Shown: positions 19,509 through 28,160, counted from the stretch's first letter. The stretch: DNA of 64,000 bases from Nocardioides gansuensis (GCF_003076135.1 NZ_QDGZ01000011.1:1-64000); one strand, 5' to 3'. Notes: generated by a model from the letters alone, not told the origin. Numbers and translations are program-made.

Positions 19509-21928
19509 CCCACAGCAACGCGGCGCCCACCGTACGGTGGCTCTCCGATCTCGGTCTCGCCGACCTCGACCAGGTGGGTGGCAAGAACGCCTCACTCGGC
19601 GAGATGGTCTCCCACCTGGCCGGGCTCGGTGTCCGTGTCCCGAACGGCTTCGCCACGACGGCCGATGCCTTCTACCGGTTCATCGGTGACACCGGTCTGG
19701 CCGAGCGGATCCAGCAGGTGCTGGCAGACCTCGACGTCGATGACGTCCGCCGGCTGGCCGAAGTGGGCCGGGAGATCCGCACGGCCGTGGTCGAGCAGCC
19801 GTTCCCGGCCGAGCTCGAGGCGGACGTCCGTGCCGCCTATGCCGAGCTGGTGCAGACCTGCCGCGCTGGTGGCGGACCAGAGCCGTCGTTCGCGGTCCGA
19901 TCATCCGCGACCGCCGAGGACCTGCCGGACGCCTCCTTCGCCGGCCAGCAGGAGACCTTCCTCAACGTGCGTGGGGTCGACGGGGTGTTGCTCGCGATCC
20001 GCGAGGTGTTCGCCTCGCTCTACAACGACCGCGCGATCGCCTACCGGGTCCACCACGGCTTCGAGCACACGACCGTCGGCATCTCCGCAGGGGTGCAGCA
20101 GATGGTGCGCTCCGATGTCGGCGCCTCCGGCGTCATGTTCACCATGGACACCGAGTCCGGGTTCACCGACGCGGTCTTCATCACCTCCGCGTACGGCCTC
20201 GGGGAGGGCGTGGTGCAGGGCGCGGTCAACCCGGACGAGTTCTACGTCTACAAGCCCGCCCTGCGCGCCGCCCGCCCGGCGATCCTCAAGCGCGGTGTGG
20301 GCGCCAAGGCGACCAAGATGGTCTACACCGAGGACCCGAGGGTCGGTCGCACCACGGAGTTCGTCGGTGTCGACACCGAAGAGAGCCGACGATTGAGCCT
20401 CAGTGACGCTGAGGTCGAGGAGCTGGCCCGGCACGCGCTCACCATCGAGGACCACTACGGGCGCCCCATGGACATCGAGTGGGCCAAGGACGGCGTCGAG
20501 GGTGGCCTCTACATCCTGCAAGCCCGCCCCGAGACCGTGCAGTCGCGCCGTGTCGGGGCCCGCGAACGCTTCCAGATCGACGCCGACAGCATCCGCGGCG
20601 CGGATGTCCTGCTCGAAGGTCGCGCCATCGGGCAGAAGATCGGCGCAGGTGCCGTGCGCGTGCTCTCTTCGGTCGACCAGATGCACGACTTCAACCCCGG
20701 GGACGTGCTGGTCGCCGATATGACCGACCCTGACTGGGAGCCGATCATGAAGCGGGCCGCGGCGATCGTCACCAACCGTGGTGGCCGCACCTGCCACGCC
20801 GCCATCATCGCCCGTGAGCTCGGCATCCCGGCCGTTGTCGGCGCCGGCAGTGCCACCACCGACCTGGCCGATGGACGGCATGTCACCGTCTCCTGCGCCG
20901 AGGGCGACGTCGGGTTGGTCTACGACGGCATCCTCGACTTCACAGTCGAACACACCGACCTGAGTGAGATGCCCGACGCGCCGGTGAAGATCATGATGAA
21001 CGTCGGCACCCCGGAGCAAGCCTTCGCCTTCTCCCGGCTGCCGCATGCGGGCGTCGGCCTGACGCGTCTGGAGTTCATCATCAACCGCCAGATCGGCATC
21101 CACCCCAAGGCGCTGCTTGCACTCGCGACGGACCCGGACTCGCTCGAACCGGAGTTGCGCGAGGAGATCTGCGAGCGCGTCGCGGCCTACCCCGGTCCGC
21201 GGGAATTCTTTGTGCAACGGGTCGCCGAGGGGGTGGCGACGATCGCGGCGGCGTTCGCGCCGGAGCCGGTGATCGTCCGGATGAGCGACTTCAAGTCCAA
21301 CGAGTACGCGAACCTCCTCGGCGGCGAGGCCCATGAGCCGCATGAGGAGAATCCGATGCTCGGCTATCGGGGCGCCTCCCGATATCTGTCGAAGGAGTTC
21401 GCTGACTGCTTCGCCATGGAGTGCGAGGCCCTCCGGTACGTACGGGACGAGATGGGGCTGACGAACGTCAAGGTGATGATCCCGTTCGTCCGCACCCTTG
21501 CCGAGGCGCAGGGCGTGATCGAGCTGCTCGGGAAGCATGGGCTCACGCGAGGGGAGAACGGGCTGGAGGTCGTGATGATGTGCGAGCTGCCCTCGAACGC
21601 CGTACTCGCCGACCGATTCCTCGAGCACTTCGACGGGTTCTCCATCGGATCGAACGACATGACCCAGCTGACTCTCGGCCTGGACCGGGATTCCGGGCTC
21701 GTGGCCGCCGGCTTCGATGAACGCGACCCGGCCGTGCTGCACATGCTCTCGCTGGCCATCACCGCGTGCCGCGACAAGGGCAAGTACGTCGGCATCTGTG
21801 GCCAAGGGCCCTCCGATCACCCCGAGCTCGCGACCTGGCTGGTGGATCAGGGCATCGAGTCGATGTCACTCAACCCGGACACCGTGGTGGATACCTGGAT
21901 CCGTCTGGCGGAGGGTCAACCCTCCTAG
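19505..21928 (+). CDS. ppsA: Phosphoenolpyruvate synthase
   Basis: The 807 aa enzyme converts pyruvate, ATP and water to PEP, AMP and Pi. The N-terminal ATP-grasp part shows VGGKNASLGEMV and AVRSSATAEDLPDASFAGQQETFLN. The swivelling domain has the phosphohistidine motif GGRTCHAAIIARELG (His431). The C-terminal PEP-binding barrel ends in CELPSNA, IGSNDMTQLTLG and GICGQGPSDHP. GTG 19505 overlaps the ppsR stop (GTGA) behind GAAGGGAAG. With the serine dehydratase two genes upstream, it would take betaine-derived pyruvate into gluconeogenesis. It is the last gene of the plus-strand run. Confidence 0.95.
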   Translation: MTHSNAAPTVRWLSDLGLADLDQVGGKNASLGEMVSHLAGLGVRVPNGFATTADAFYRFIGDTGLAERIQQVLADLDVDDVRRLAEVGREIRTAVVEQPFPAELEADVRAAYAELVQTCRAGGGPEPSFAVRSSATAEDLPDASFAGQQETFLNVRGVDGVLLAIREVFASLYNDRAIAYRVHHGFEHTTVGISAGVQQMVRSDVGASGVMFTMDTESGFTDAVFITSAYGLGEGVVQGAVNPDEFYVYKPALRAARPAILKRGVGAKATKMVYTEDPRVGRTTEFVGVDTEESRRLSLSDAEVEELARHALTIEDHYGRPMDIEWAKDGVEGGLYILQARPETVQSRRVGARERFQIDADSIRGADVLLEGRAIGQKIGAGAVRVLSSVDQMHDFNPGDVLVADMTDPDWEPIMKRAAAIVTNRGGRTCHAAIIARELGIPAVVGAGSATTDLADGRHVTVSCAEGDVGLVYDGILDFTVEHTDLSEMPDAPVKIMMNVGTPEQAFAFSRLPHAGVGLTRLEFIINRQIGIHPKALLALATDPDSLEPELREEICERVAAYPGPREFFVQRVAEGVATIAAAFAPEPVIVRMSDFKSNEYANLLGGEAHEPHEENPMLGYRGASRYLSKEFADCFAMECEALRYVRDEMGLTNVKVMIPFVRTLAEAQGVIELLGKHGLTRGENGLEVVMMCELPSNAVLADRFLEHFDGFSIGSNDMTQLTLGLDRDSGLVAAGFDERDPAVLHMLSLAITACRDKGKYVGICGQGPSDHPELATWLVDQGIESMSLNPDTVVDTWIRLAEGQPS

Positions 21929-22029
21929 ATGACTGATTCCAAGGGGTATGGCGGTGTGGCGGCGGTGAAGTAGGTCGAGGGTGGTCGTAGGCGGTCAGTG
22001 AGCGCCGGGTGGTGAGTCCGAGTCACTGA

Positions 22030-22523
22030 GCCCAACCCGTGATCGGGACCGCCTTCCTTCACACCGTCATCGACGACCACTCCCGAGGCGCCTACGTGGA
22101 GATCTGCGCCGAGAAGACCACGACTGCCATCGGTGTGCTCGAGCGAGCGGTCGCCTGGTTCGCCGAACGGGGCGTCATCGTGGAACGCGTGCTCTCCGAC
22201 AACGGCAGCTGCTACCGCTCCTACGCCTGCGCTGCTCTGGGGATCAGCCACAAACGGACCAAGCCCTGTCGACCCCAGACCAACGGAAGAGCGAACGCTT
22301 CCACCGCACTCTGGCGGACGGATGGGCCTACGCCCGCTTCTACGAATCAGAAGCCGATCGCCGAGCGGCCCTGCCGACCTGGCTGCGCTTCTACCATCAC
22401 CATCGCGTCCACTCAGCGATCGGTGGCACTCCATCCAGCAGGCTCAACAACCTGCCTGGACATCACAGCCCGGCGCCGGTTCGGGCGCCCCCATTCGGAA
22501 GTCGGGAGATGATCCGGTGTTGA
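22030..22523 (+). pseudogene. IS481-type transposase remnant, 5'-truncated and frameshifted
   Basis: The integrase-core blocks TVIDDHSRGAYVEI and RVLSDNGSCYRS (first two catalytic Asp) and TKPCRPQTNG are read in the frame starting at 22039. Near 22287 the frame shifts by one base and continues as SERFHRTLADGWAY (catalytic Glu), ALPTWLRFYHHHRVHSAIGG and SRLNNLPGHHSP. The N-terminal helix-turn-helix half is missing. The 100 bp between ppsA and this remnant (21929-22029) holds no gene, and no clear terminal inverted repeats were found. It is probably inactive debris of an insertion. Confidence 0.8.
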
Positions 22524-22548
22524 TTCTTGGTGGCTGTGCGGGCGGCAG

Positions 22549-23178
22549 TCAGTGGCCGCGTGCGACCCACGCCTCGAGGTCGCCGGCCTCGGCGCCGATG
22601 GAGGTGTCCGCCCCGTGGCCGGTGTGCACCACGGTCTCGGGCGGGAGGGTCAGCACCTTCTCCCGGATCGAGTCGATGATCGTCGGGAAGTCGCTGTAGG
22701 ACCGCCCGGTCGCCCCCGGCCCACCCTGGAAGAGCGTGTCCCCGGTGAAGACCACCCCGAGCTCCGGGCTGTGGAAGCAGCAGGCTCCCGGCGCGTGCCC
22801 CGGCGTGTGGAGGGTCCGCAGCGTCACTCCGGCGACCTGGAACTCGTCCCCGTCAGCGAGCTCGCGGTCCGGCGCGGCGGCGTACTTCTTGTCCCACAGC
22901 ACCCGGTCGTCCGGGTGGAGGTACGACGGGGCTCCGGTCGCCGCACACAGCGGCTCGACGGCACTGATGTGGTCGTCGTGGGCGTGGGTGAGCAGCACCG
23001 CCACGACCCGCCGCCCGGCCACGGCGTCGAGGATCGGGCCTGCGTCGTGGGCCGCGTCGATGACGACGCACTCGGCATCGTCACCGACGACCCACACGTT
23101 GTTGTCGACGTCCCAGGTGCCGCCGTCGAGGCTGAAGGTGCCCGACGTGACGACGCGGGTGACCTGCACGTCGCTCAC
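22549..23178 (-). CDS. MBL-fold hydrolase, glyoxalase II-like, mscR partner
   Basis: The 209 aa protein has the metallo-beta-lactamase metal motif THAHDDH (about residues 64-70), TPGHAPGAC, FTGDTLF and a C-terminal TGHGADT. Genes of this type commonly follow mycothiol-dependent formaldehyde dehydrogenase in actinobacteria and probably hydrolyse the S-formylmycothiol or another mycothiol thioester; this substrate is inference. Its ATG overlaps the mscR stop by 4 bp, so the two are translationally coupled. Confidence 0.85.
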   Translation of the reverse strand: MSDVQVTRVVTSGTFSLDGGTWDVDNNVWVVGDDAECVVIDAAHDAGPILDAVAGRRVVAVLLTHAHDDHISAVEPLCAATGAPSYLHPDDRVLWDKKYAAAPDRELADGDEFQVAGVTLRTLHTPGHAPGACCFHSPELGVVFTGDTLFQGGPGATGRSYSDFPTIIDSIREKVLTLPPETVVHTGHGADTSIGAEAGDLEAWVARGH

Positions 23179-24260
23179 AGCTCCACCACCGACCGCAGCA
23201 CGTCGCCGTGGTGCATCTTGTCGAACGCCTTCTCCACATCCTCGAGGCCGATCGTCTCGGTGATGAAGTCGGCGAGCGGGAAGCGGCCCTGCTGCGCGAG
23301 GTCGACCAGCATCGGGAAGTCCCGCGACGGCAGGCAGTCGCCGTACCAGGAGGACTTGAGCGCACCACCGCGGCCGAAGACCTCGAGCAGCGTGAGGGTG
23401 ATCTCCTTGTCCGGCGTCGGCACGCCGACGAGGACGACGGTGCCGGCCAGGTCGCGGGCGTAGAAGGCCTGCTCGTAGGTCTCGGGACGTCCGACCGCAT
23501 CGACGACCACGTCGGCGCCGTTACCGCCGGTGAGCTCGCGGATCGCCTCGACCGGGTCGACCTCCTTCGAGTTGACCGTGTGGGTGGCGCCGAAGCCCCG
23601 GGCCCACTCGAGCTTCCGGTCGTCCACGTCCACCGCGATGATCGTCGTCGCGCCCACGAGCGCCGCGCCGGCGATGGCGGCGTTGCCGACGCCGCCGCAG
23701 CCGATCACTGCGATCGAGTCGCCGCGGCTCACGCCACCGGTGTTGACCGCGGCGCCGAAGCCCGCCATCACGCCGCAGCCCAGCAGGCCGGCGGCAGCAG
23801 CCGGCGCCGACGGGTCGACCTTGGTGCACTGGCCCGCAGCGACAAGCGTCTTCTCGACGAAGGCGCCGATGCCGAGCGCGGGCGAGAGCGGGGTGCCGTC
23901 GGTCAGCGTCATGGGCTGCTGGGCGTTGTGCGTGGCGAAGCAGTACTGCGGCTTGCCCTTGGCACAGGCGCGGCACTGCCCGCAGACGGCACGCCAGTTG
24001 AGCACGACGAAGTCGCCGGGGGCGACCTCGGTGACGCCCTCGCCGACGGACTCGACGACACCGGCGGCCTCATGGCCGAGGAGGAACGGGAACTCGTCGT
24101 TGATGCCGCCCTCGCGGTAGTGCAGGTCGGTGTGGCAGACGCCGCAGGCCTGGATCTTCACGACCGCTTCGCCGGGCCCCGGGTCAGGGACGACGATGTC
24201 GACGACCTCGACCGGCGCTCCCTTGCTGCGGGCGATGACTCCCTTGACGGTGACGGGCAT
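23175..24260 (-). CDS. mscR: S-(hydroxymethyl)mycothiol dehydrogenase
   Basis: The 361 aa zinc alcohol dehydrogenase of class III oxidises the formaldehyde-mycothiol adduct. It shows the catalytic zinc residues in CGVCHTDLH and GHEAAGVVESVGEGV, structural-zinc cysteines CGQCRACAKGKPQYC, and the NAD fold IAVIGCGGVGNAAIAGA. ATG at 24260 follows GAGGAGAG; longer in-frame readings extend into purU sequence and are spurious. It gives the locus a second route for formaldehyde from betaine demethylation. A short GC-rich 71-bp gap separates it from purU. Confidence 0.92.
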   Translation of the reverse strand: MPVTVKGVIARSKGAPVEVVDIVVPDPGPGEAVVKIQACGVCHTDLHYREGGINDEFPFLLGHEAAGVVESVGEGVTEVAPGDFVVLNWRAVCGQCRACAKGKPQYCFATHNAQQPMTLTDGTPLSPALGIGAFVEKTLVAAGQCTKVDPSAPAAAAGLLGCGVMAGFGAAVNTGGVSRGDSIAVIGCGGVGNAAIAGAALVGATTIIAVDVDDRKLEWARGFGATHTVNSKEVDPVEAIRELTGGNGADVVVDAVGRPETYEQAFYARDLAGTVVLVGVPTPDKEITLTLLEVFGRGGALKSSWYGDCLPSRDFPMLVDLAQQGRFPLADFITETIGLEDVEKAFDKMHHGDVLRSVVEL

Positions 24261-24331
24261 GACTCTCCTCGGTCGGATGGGTGTTGATCCGTGTGCGTGA
24301 TCGGTGTGTGTGGACTGGTCCGGGGCCGGAC

Positions 24332-25198
24332 TCAGCGGAACACGACGGTGCGGTTGTGGTGGAGAAGCACCCGGTGCTCGCTGTGCCAGCGGATCGCGCG
24401 GGCGAGGACCTGCGCCTCGACGTCGCGGCCCGCGGCCGTCATCTCCTCGGGGTCGAGCGAGTGGTCGACCCGGGCGACGTCCTGCTCGATGATCGGCCCC
24501 TCGTCGAGGTCGGGGGTGACGTAGTGCGCGGTGGCACCGATCAGCTTCACGCCACGCGCGTGCGCCTGGTGGTAGGGCTTGGCGCCCTTGAAGCTCGGCA
24601 GGAACGAGTGGTGGATGTTGATCGCACGGCCCTCGAGCTTGGTGCACAGCTCGTTGGAGAGGACCTGCATGTAGCGGGCGAGGACGACGAGGTCGACGTC
24701 GAGGGAGTCGACGAGCTCGAGCAGCCGGGCCTCGGCATCGGGCTTGGTCTCGGGCGTGACCGGCACGTGGAAGAACGGGATCCCGTTGGCCTCGGCCACC
24801 GCCTCGAAGTCGCGGTGGTTGGAGACGATCGCGGGGATCTCGATGTTCAGGGCACCGGTGCTGGTGCGGAAGAGCAGGTCGTTGAGGCAGTGGCCGAACT
24901 TCGAGACCATGAGCAGGGCGCGGGTCGGCGTGGTCACGTCGTGGAGCTGCCACGACATCGTGAGCTCATTGGCCACCGCCGCGAAGTCCTGGCGGAGGGA
25001 CGCCACCGTGACGTCCGGGGCCCGGAACTGGACCCGCATGAAGAAGGTGTCGGTGAGCCGGTCGTCGAACTGGTGGCTGGCGTTGATGTTGCCGCCGTGC
25101 TCCATCACGAAGCGGCTGACGGCATAGACGATGCCAGGGGCCTCCGGGCACGTCAGCGTCAGAACGTACTCCTGACCGGCGGGGGGACGGGGTGCCAT
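24332..25198 (-). CDS. purU: Formyltetrahydrofolate deformylase
   Basis: The 288 aa protein hydrolyses 10-formyl-THF to formate and THF. An N-terminal ACT-like domain (LTLTCPEAPGIVYAVSRFV) precedes the formyltransferase fold with LARYMQVLS, NIHHSFLPSFKGAKPYHQA (active-site His) and GATAHYVTPDLDEGPII. ATG 25198 sits 7 nt after AAGGAG; ORFs starting 30 nt earlier run into the operator region. In this locus it would recycle THF loaded by dimethylglycine and sarcosine oxidation via FolD, releasing formate for the dehydrogenase at 32646. Confidence 0.93.
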   Translation of the reverse strand: MAPRPPAGQEYVLTLTCPEAPGIVYAVSRFVMEHGGNINASHQFDDRLTDTFFMRVQFRAPDVTVASLRQDFAAVANELTMSWQLHDVTTPTRALLMVSKFGHCLNDLLFRTSTGALNIEIPAIVSNHRDFEAVAEANGIPFFHVPVTPETKPDAEARLLELVDSLDVDLVVLARYMQVLSNELCTKLEGRAINIHHSFLPSFKGAKPYHQAHARGVKLIGATAHYVTPDLDEGPIIEQDVARVDHSLDPEEMTAAGRDVEAQVLARAIRWHSEHRVLLHHNRTVVFR

Positions 25199-25213
25199 CG
25201 CGATCTCCTTTTC

Positions 25214-25245
25214 CGCAATACACAACACAGTGAGCGATACGCAAC
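25214..25245. promoter_or_regulatory. Putative IclR-type operator B, purU promoter
   Basis: On the minus strand the element reads GTTGCGTAT, 4 nt, CACTG, a 7-nt insert TGTTGTG, then TATTGCG. The outer blocks are identical to operator A at 4565-4589. It lies 16 bp before the purU start and could overlap its promoter (TTGCGT as -35, a TGTATT-like -10). Confidence 0.55.
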
Positions 25246-25340
25246 AGCCTGCCCGTGGTGCGGGTCTCAGGTCAAGAGGTAGGGGCGAGGAAAATCACAT
25301 TGAGCGGGCTCGCGGGCACCCGGGCCCCCGAAACGCCACA

Positions 25341-25378
25341 CGGCCGGGAGAGCGCCCCATGGGGCTCTCTCCCGGCCG
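25341..25378 (-). terminator. Hairpin terminator after the BCCT transporter
   Basis: Arms 25341-25352 and 25367-25378 are perfectly complementary (12 bp), with a further internal GCCCC/GGGGC stem. It begins 19 bp after the transporter stop on the minus strand and separates it from purU. The remaining 25246-25340 shows no gene. Confidence 0.85.
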
Positions 25379-25396
25379 CGTCACCTTGCCCGGGGC

Positions 25397-27055
25397 TCAG
25401 GCCAGCGGCGTAGGCGCTGCCGACGGCGTGCCGTTCGTCGGGACCACGACGACGCTGTCCTCGAGGTCGACGACAGTCGGGGTGAGGGTGGTGCGCCCGC
25501 GACGCCCCGGGTGCGGGGCGGGGTCGGGCTCGTTGCGGAGCTCCTTCACCAGGGCGACCGCCGCACCGATCATGACGAACATGAAGGGGAAGGCGGCCAG
25601 GATGCAAAGCGTCTGGAGCGCCTGCAGGCCACCCGCCATGAGCAGGATGCCGGCGACGGCGCCCGTCATGACACCCCAGAACACGGTGACCAGCACGGCC
25701 GGCTCCCGACAGCCGCGGCACGAGAGCGTGGACATGACCAGGGATGCGGCGTCCGCCCCCGAGACGAAGAAGAACGCCACCAGCATGATGACGATGAACG
25801 CCGTCAGCGCGAACCAGGGGAACTCGCGGAGCAAGGCGAACAGCGCGGTCTCCTGGCCCTGCTCGAGGGCCGCGGCCAGGTCGGTCCCGCCGAGCTGCAG
25901 GTTGATCGAGATGCCGCCCAGGATGGAGAACCAGACGAAGGTGACCAGGCTGGGGGCGAGGATCACGCCGAGCACGAACTCACGGATGGTGCGGCCCCGC
26001 GAGATGCGGGCGATGAAGGCGCCGACGAACGGCGTCCACGACATCCACCACGCCCAGTAGAAGATCGTCCAGCCGCTGAGCCAGTCCTGGCCGCCGAAGA
26101 CGCCCGAGCGGAAGCTCATAGGCGCGATCTGCCACAGGTAGTTGCCGGTCGACTCGGTGAACATGCTCATGATGAAGACCGTCGGGCCGACGACGAAGAG
26201 GAAGAACAGCAGCGCGATCGCCAGCACCATGTTGGTGTTGGAGAGGTACTGCACGCCGCGGTGGACGCCACTGACCGCCGAGATGACGAACGCGACGGTG
26301 AGCGCGCTGATGATCGCGATCGCCACCGGCGTGGACCTCGGCACGTCGTACAGCTGGTTCAGCCCCGAGTTGATCTGCAGGGCCCCGAGACCGAGTGACG
26401 TCGCCGAGCCGAACAGCGTGGCCAGGATCGCGAAGGTGTCGATCGCGCGGCCCGCGCCGCCCTCGGCCCGCTTGCCGATGAGCGGGACGAAGAGGGAGCT
26501 GATCAGGTTCGCCTTGCCATGACGGAACGAGAAGTAGGCGAGCGCGAGCCCGACGATGGCGTACATCGCCCAGGGGTGGAAGGCCCAGTGGAAGTACGTG
26601 TACTGCATCGAGAGCTGGGCGGCCTCCTGGGTGTTCGCCTCGGCGAGGCCCAGGGGCGGCGCGCTGAGGTGCGAGAGCGGCTCGGCGACGCCGTAGAACA
26701 TCAGGCCGATGCCCATGCCGGCGCTGAACATCATGGTGACCCAGCTGACGGTCCTGAACTCAGGCCGCTCGTCGTCCTGACCGAGGCGGATCCGGCCGTA
26801 GCGGCTGAAGGCGAGCACGACGGCGAGCACGACGAAGCCGGTGCTGGCCAGGATGAAGAGCCAGCCGAAGCTCTTGATCACCCAGGCGAGTGCGTCGCCG
26901 GTGACGGTGGCGAGTCCCTCGTTGTCCAGGATGCCCCACACGACGAAGCACAATGCGAAGGCGGCGGACGTGGCGAGGACGACCCGGTCGACCGGTAGTC
27001 GCACCAGTCGTTCCAGGCGTTCCGCCACGGGCGGGTTCTCGGGGGTGGTTGACAT
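25397..27055 (-). CDS. BCCT-family betaine/choline/carnitine transporter
   Basis: The 552 aa protein has about 12 hydrophobic segments. BCCT hallmarks include the glycine motif AGMGIGLMFYGVAEPL, the Trp-rich stretch YWAWWMSWTPFVGAFIARISRGRTIREF (signature about residues 330-357) and FFFVSGADAASLVMS. It would import betaine or a related trimethylammonium compound by cation symport, alongside the ABC importer at 314-4394. ATG 27055 was chosen; an upstream in-frame codon at 27082 adds nine residues. The short C-terminal tail is not obviously the charged osmosensor of BetP. It has its own promoter at 27101-27129. Confidence 0.92.
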   Translation of the reverse strand: MSTTPENPPVAERLERLVRLPVDRVVLATSAAFALCFVVWGILDNEGLATVTGDALAWVIKSFGWLFILASTGFVVLAVVLAFSRYGRIRLGQDDERPEFRTVSWVTMMFSAGMGIGLMFYGVAEPLSHLSAPPLGLAEANTQEAAQLSMQYTYFHWAFHPWAMYAIVGLALAYFSFRHGKANLISSLFVPLIGKRAEGGAGRAIDTFAILATLFGSATSLGLGALQINSGLNQLYDVPRSTPVAIAIISALTVAFVISAVSGVHRGVQYLSNTNMVLAIALLFFLFVVGPTVFIMSMFTESTGNYLWQIAPMSFRSGVFGGQDWLSGWTIFYWAWWMSWTPFVGAFIARISRGRTIREFVLGVILAPSLVTFVWFSILGGISINLQLGGTDLAAALEQGQETALFALLREFPWFALTAFIVIMLVAFFFVSGADAASLVMSTLSCRGCREPAVLVTVFWGVMTGAVAGILLMAGGLQALQTLCILAAFPFMFVMIGAAVALVKELRNEPDPAPHPGRRGRTTLTPTVVDLEDSVVVVPTNGTPSAAPTPLA

Positions 27056-27100
27056 GCAAAGAGTCCCTTCAGAGCGTTCCACGTGCCCGGGCGCTCTGGG

Positions 27101-27130
27101 ACTCTAAGCCTGTGTTGTGTGATCCGCAAC
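27101..27130 (-). promoter_or_regulatory. BCCT transporter promoter with overlapping operator C
   Basis: On the minus strand TTGCGG (27129-27124) and TAGAGT (27106-27101) are separated by 17 nt, a good sigma-70-type promoter 45 bp upstream of the start codon. The palindrome-like GTTGTGTGATCCGCAAC (27114-27130) covers the -35 and spacer and resembles the right half of operator D. Binding here would be expected to block RNA polymerase. Confidence 0.6.
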
Positions 27131-27162
27131 ACTTTGCGGCAAGTTGAAAAGACTCTTCGCTG

Positions 27163-27978
27163 CTAGCCCAGCCAGCCGAGGCGTTGGCTGATCTCCAGGG
27201 CGGCCTGCCTGACGTCCGCCTCGGTCTCCTCGATGCGCTTGCGGTCGAAGCGGTACGCCGGCCCCGAGGCGCTGACTGCGCCGACGACCGTGCCGGTGTG
27301 GTCACGCACCGGAGCGGCACTCGCGTTCAGCCCGATCTCCAGCTCCTCCGAAGCGGTCGCGAAGCCCGCCTCCCGGATCTCGGCCAGCTGGTCGAGGAGG
27401 GCGCGCCGCGACGTGATCGTGTTGTCCGTCAGGCGCGGCAGGCCGGCCTTGTCGAGGATCGCGTCGCGCTGCTCCTCGGGCATGAACGCGAGGAGCACCT
27501 TGCCGCTCGACGTCGCATGGAGCGGCGTGAGCTGGCCGACCCAGTTCTGGCTCGCCACCGCTGCGGAGCTGTAGGCCTGCTGCACGTTGACCGCGTAGCG
27601 GTCGCGGACCACGGCGAGGTTGATGGTCTCGTCGAGCTGCTGGGCGAGCGCGTCCATGACCGGCTGCGCCTGGCGCGCCATGTCGATGCGCCCCGGGATG
27701 GCGCTCGCGAGGCGGAGGATGCCGAACGCCAGCTGGTACTTGCCGCGGTCGGTGTTCTGCTCGACCAGGTCGCGTTCCTCGAGCGCCGCCAGCAGCCGGA
27801 ACGCCGTGGACTTGTGGACGCCGATCTCGGCGGCCACCTCGCTGACTCCTGCATGGCCCTCGCGGGCCAGGATCTCGAGCACCGTGATGGCGCGGTCGAC
27901 CGACTGGACTCCGCCCTGGCTGTCGCCGCCGCGCCCAGCGCTCCGGCCACGCCCTGCCACGTGCTCCCCGTTGCTCAT
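27163..27978 (-). CDS. IclR-family transcriptional regulator
   Basis: The 271 aa protein has an N-terminal winged helix (VSEVAAEIGVHKSTAFRLLAALEERDLV, about residues 43-70) and an IclR effector-binding domain (about 100-260: LTPLHATSSGKVLLAFMPEEQ, GASASGPAYRFD-like end). It lies directly upstream of the BCCT transporter gene and in the middle of the betaine locus, so it is the likely local regulator. The effector is not known; betaine, dimethylglycine or sarcosine are guesses. The first 30 residues are Gly/Arg-rich and low complexity. Confidence 0.9.
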   Translation of the reverse strand: MSNGEHVAGRGRSAGRGGDSQGGVQSVDRAITVLEILAREGHAGVSEVAAEIGVHKSTAFRLLAALEERDLVEQNTDRGKYQLAFGILRLASAIPGRIDMARQAQPVMDALAQQLDETINLAVVRDRYAVNVQQAYSSAAVASQNWVGQLTPLHATSSGKVLLAFMPEEQRDAILDKAGLPRLTDNTITSRRALLDQLAEIREAGFATASEELEIGLNASAAPVRDHTGTVVGAVSASGPAYRFDRKRIEETEADVRQAALEISQRLGWLG

Positions 27979-28055
27979 GGCGCAACCCTACGCGGCAGTG
28001 CGCGGGGAACGCACGCGACGCCTCCCAGAAATGTGACCTGGATCGCCCTAGCCCC

Positions 28056-28120
28056 TTGACAGCCGCGGCGAAGGACTTCCAAACTGTTTCGTATTACGCA
28101 TTCAGTTGTGCTATCCGCAC
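28056..28120 (+). promoter_or_regulatory. Promoter-like region with putative operator D between iclR and folD
   Basis: TTGACA at 28056-28061 is followed at 18 nt by CAAACT, a possible plus-strand promoter. Immediately after it, 28086-28120 aligns over 35 positions with the reverse strand of operator B: GTTTCGTAT at the left, GTTGTG in the middle and ATCCGCAC at the right. It could serve both folD and iclR. The surrounding 27979-28366 also holds the reductase remnant and no intact gene. Confidence 0.5.
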
Positions 28121-28160
28121 CAAGGTGAGAAGAATGATCCGAGTTTGCCCTCTGTCCGCG

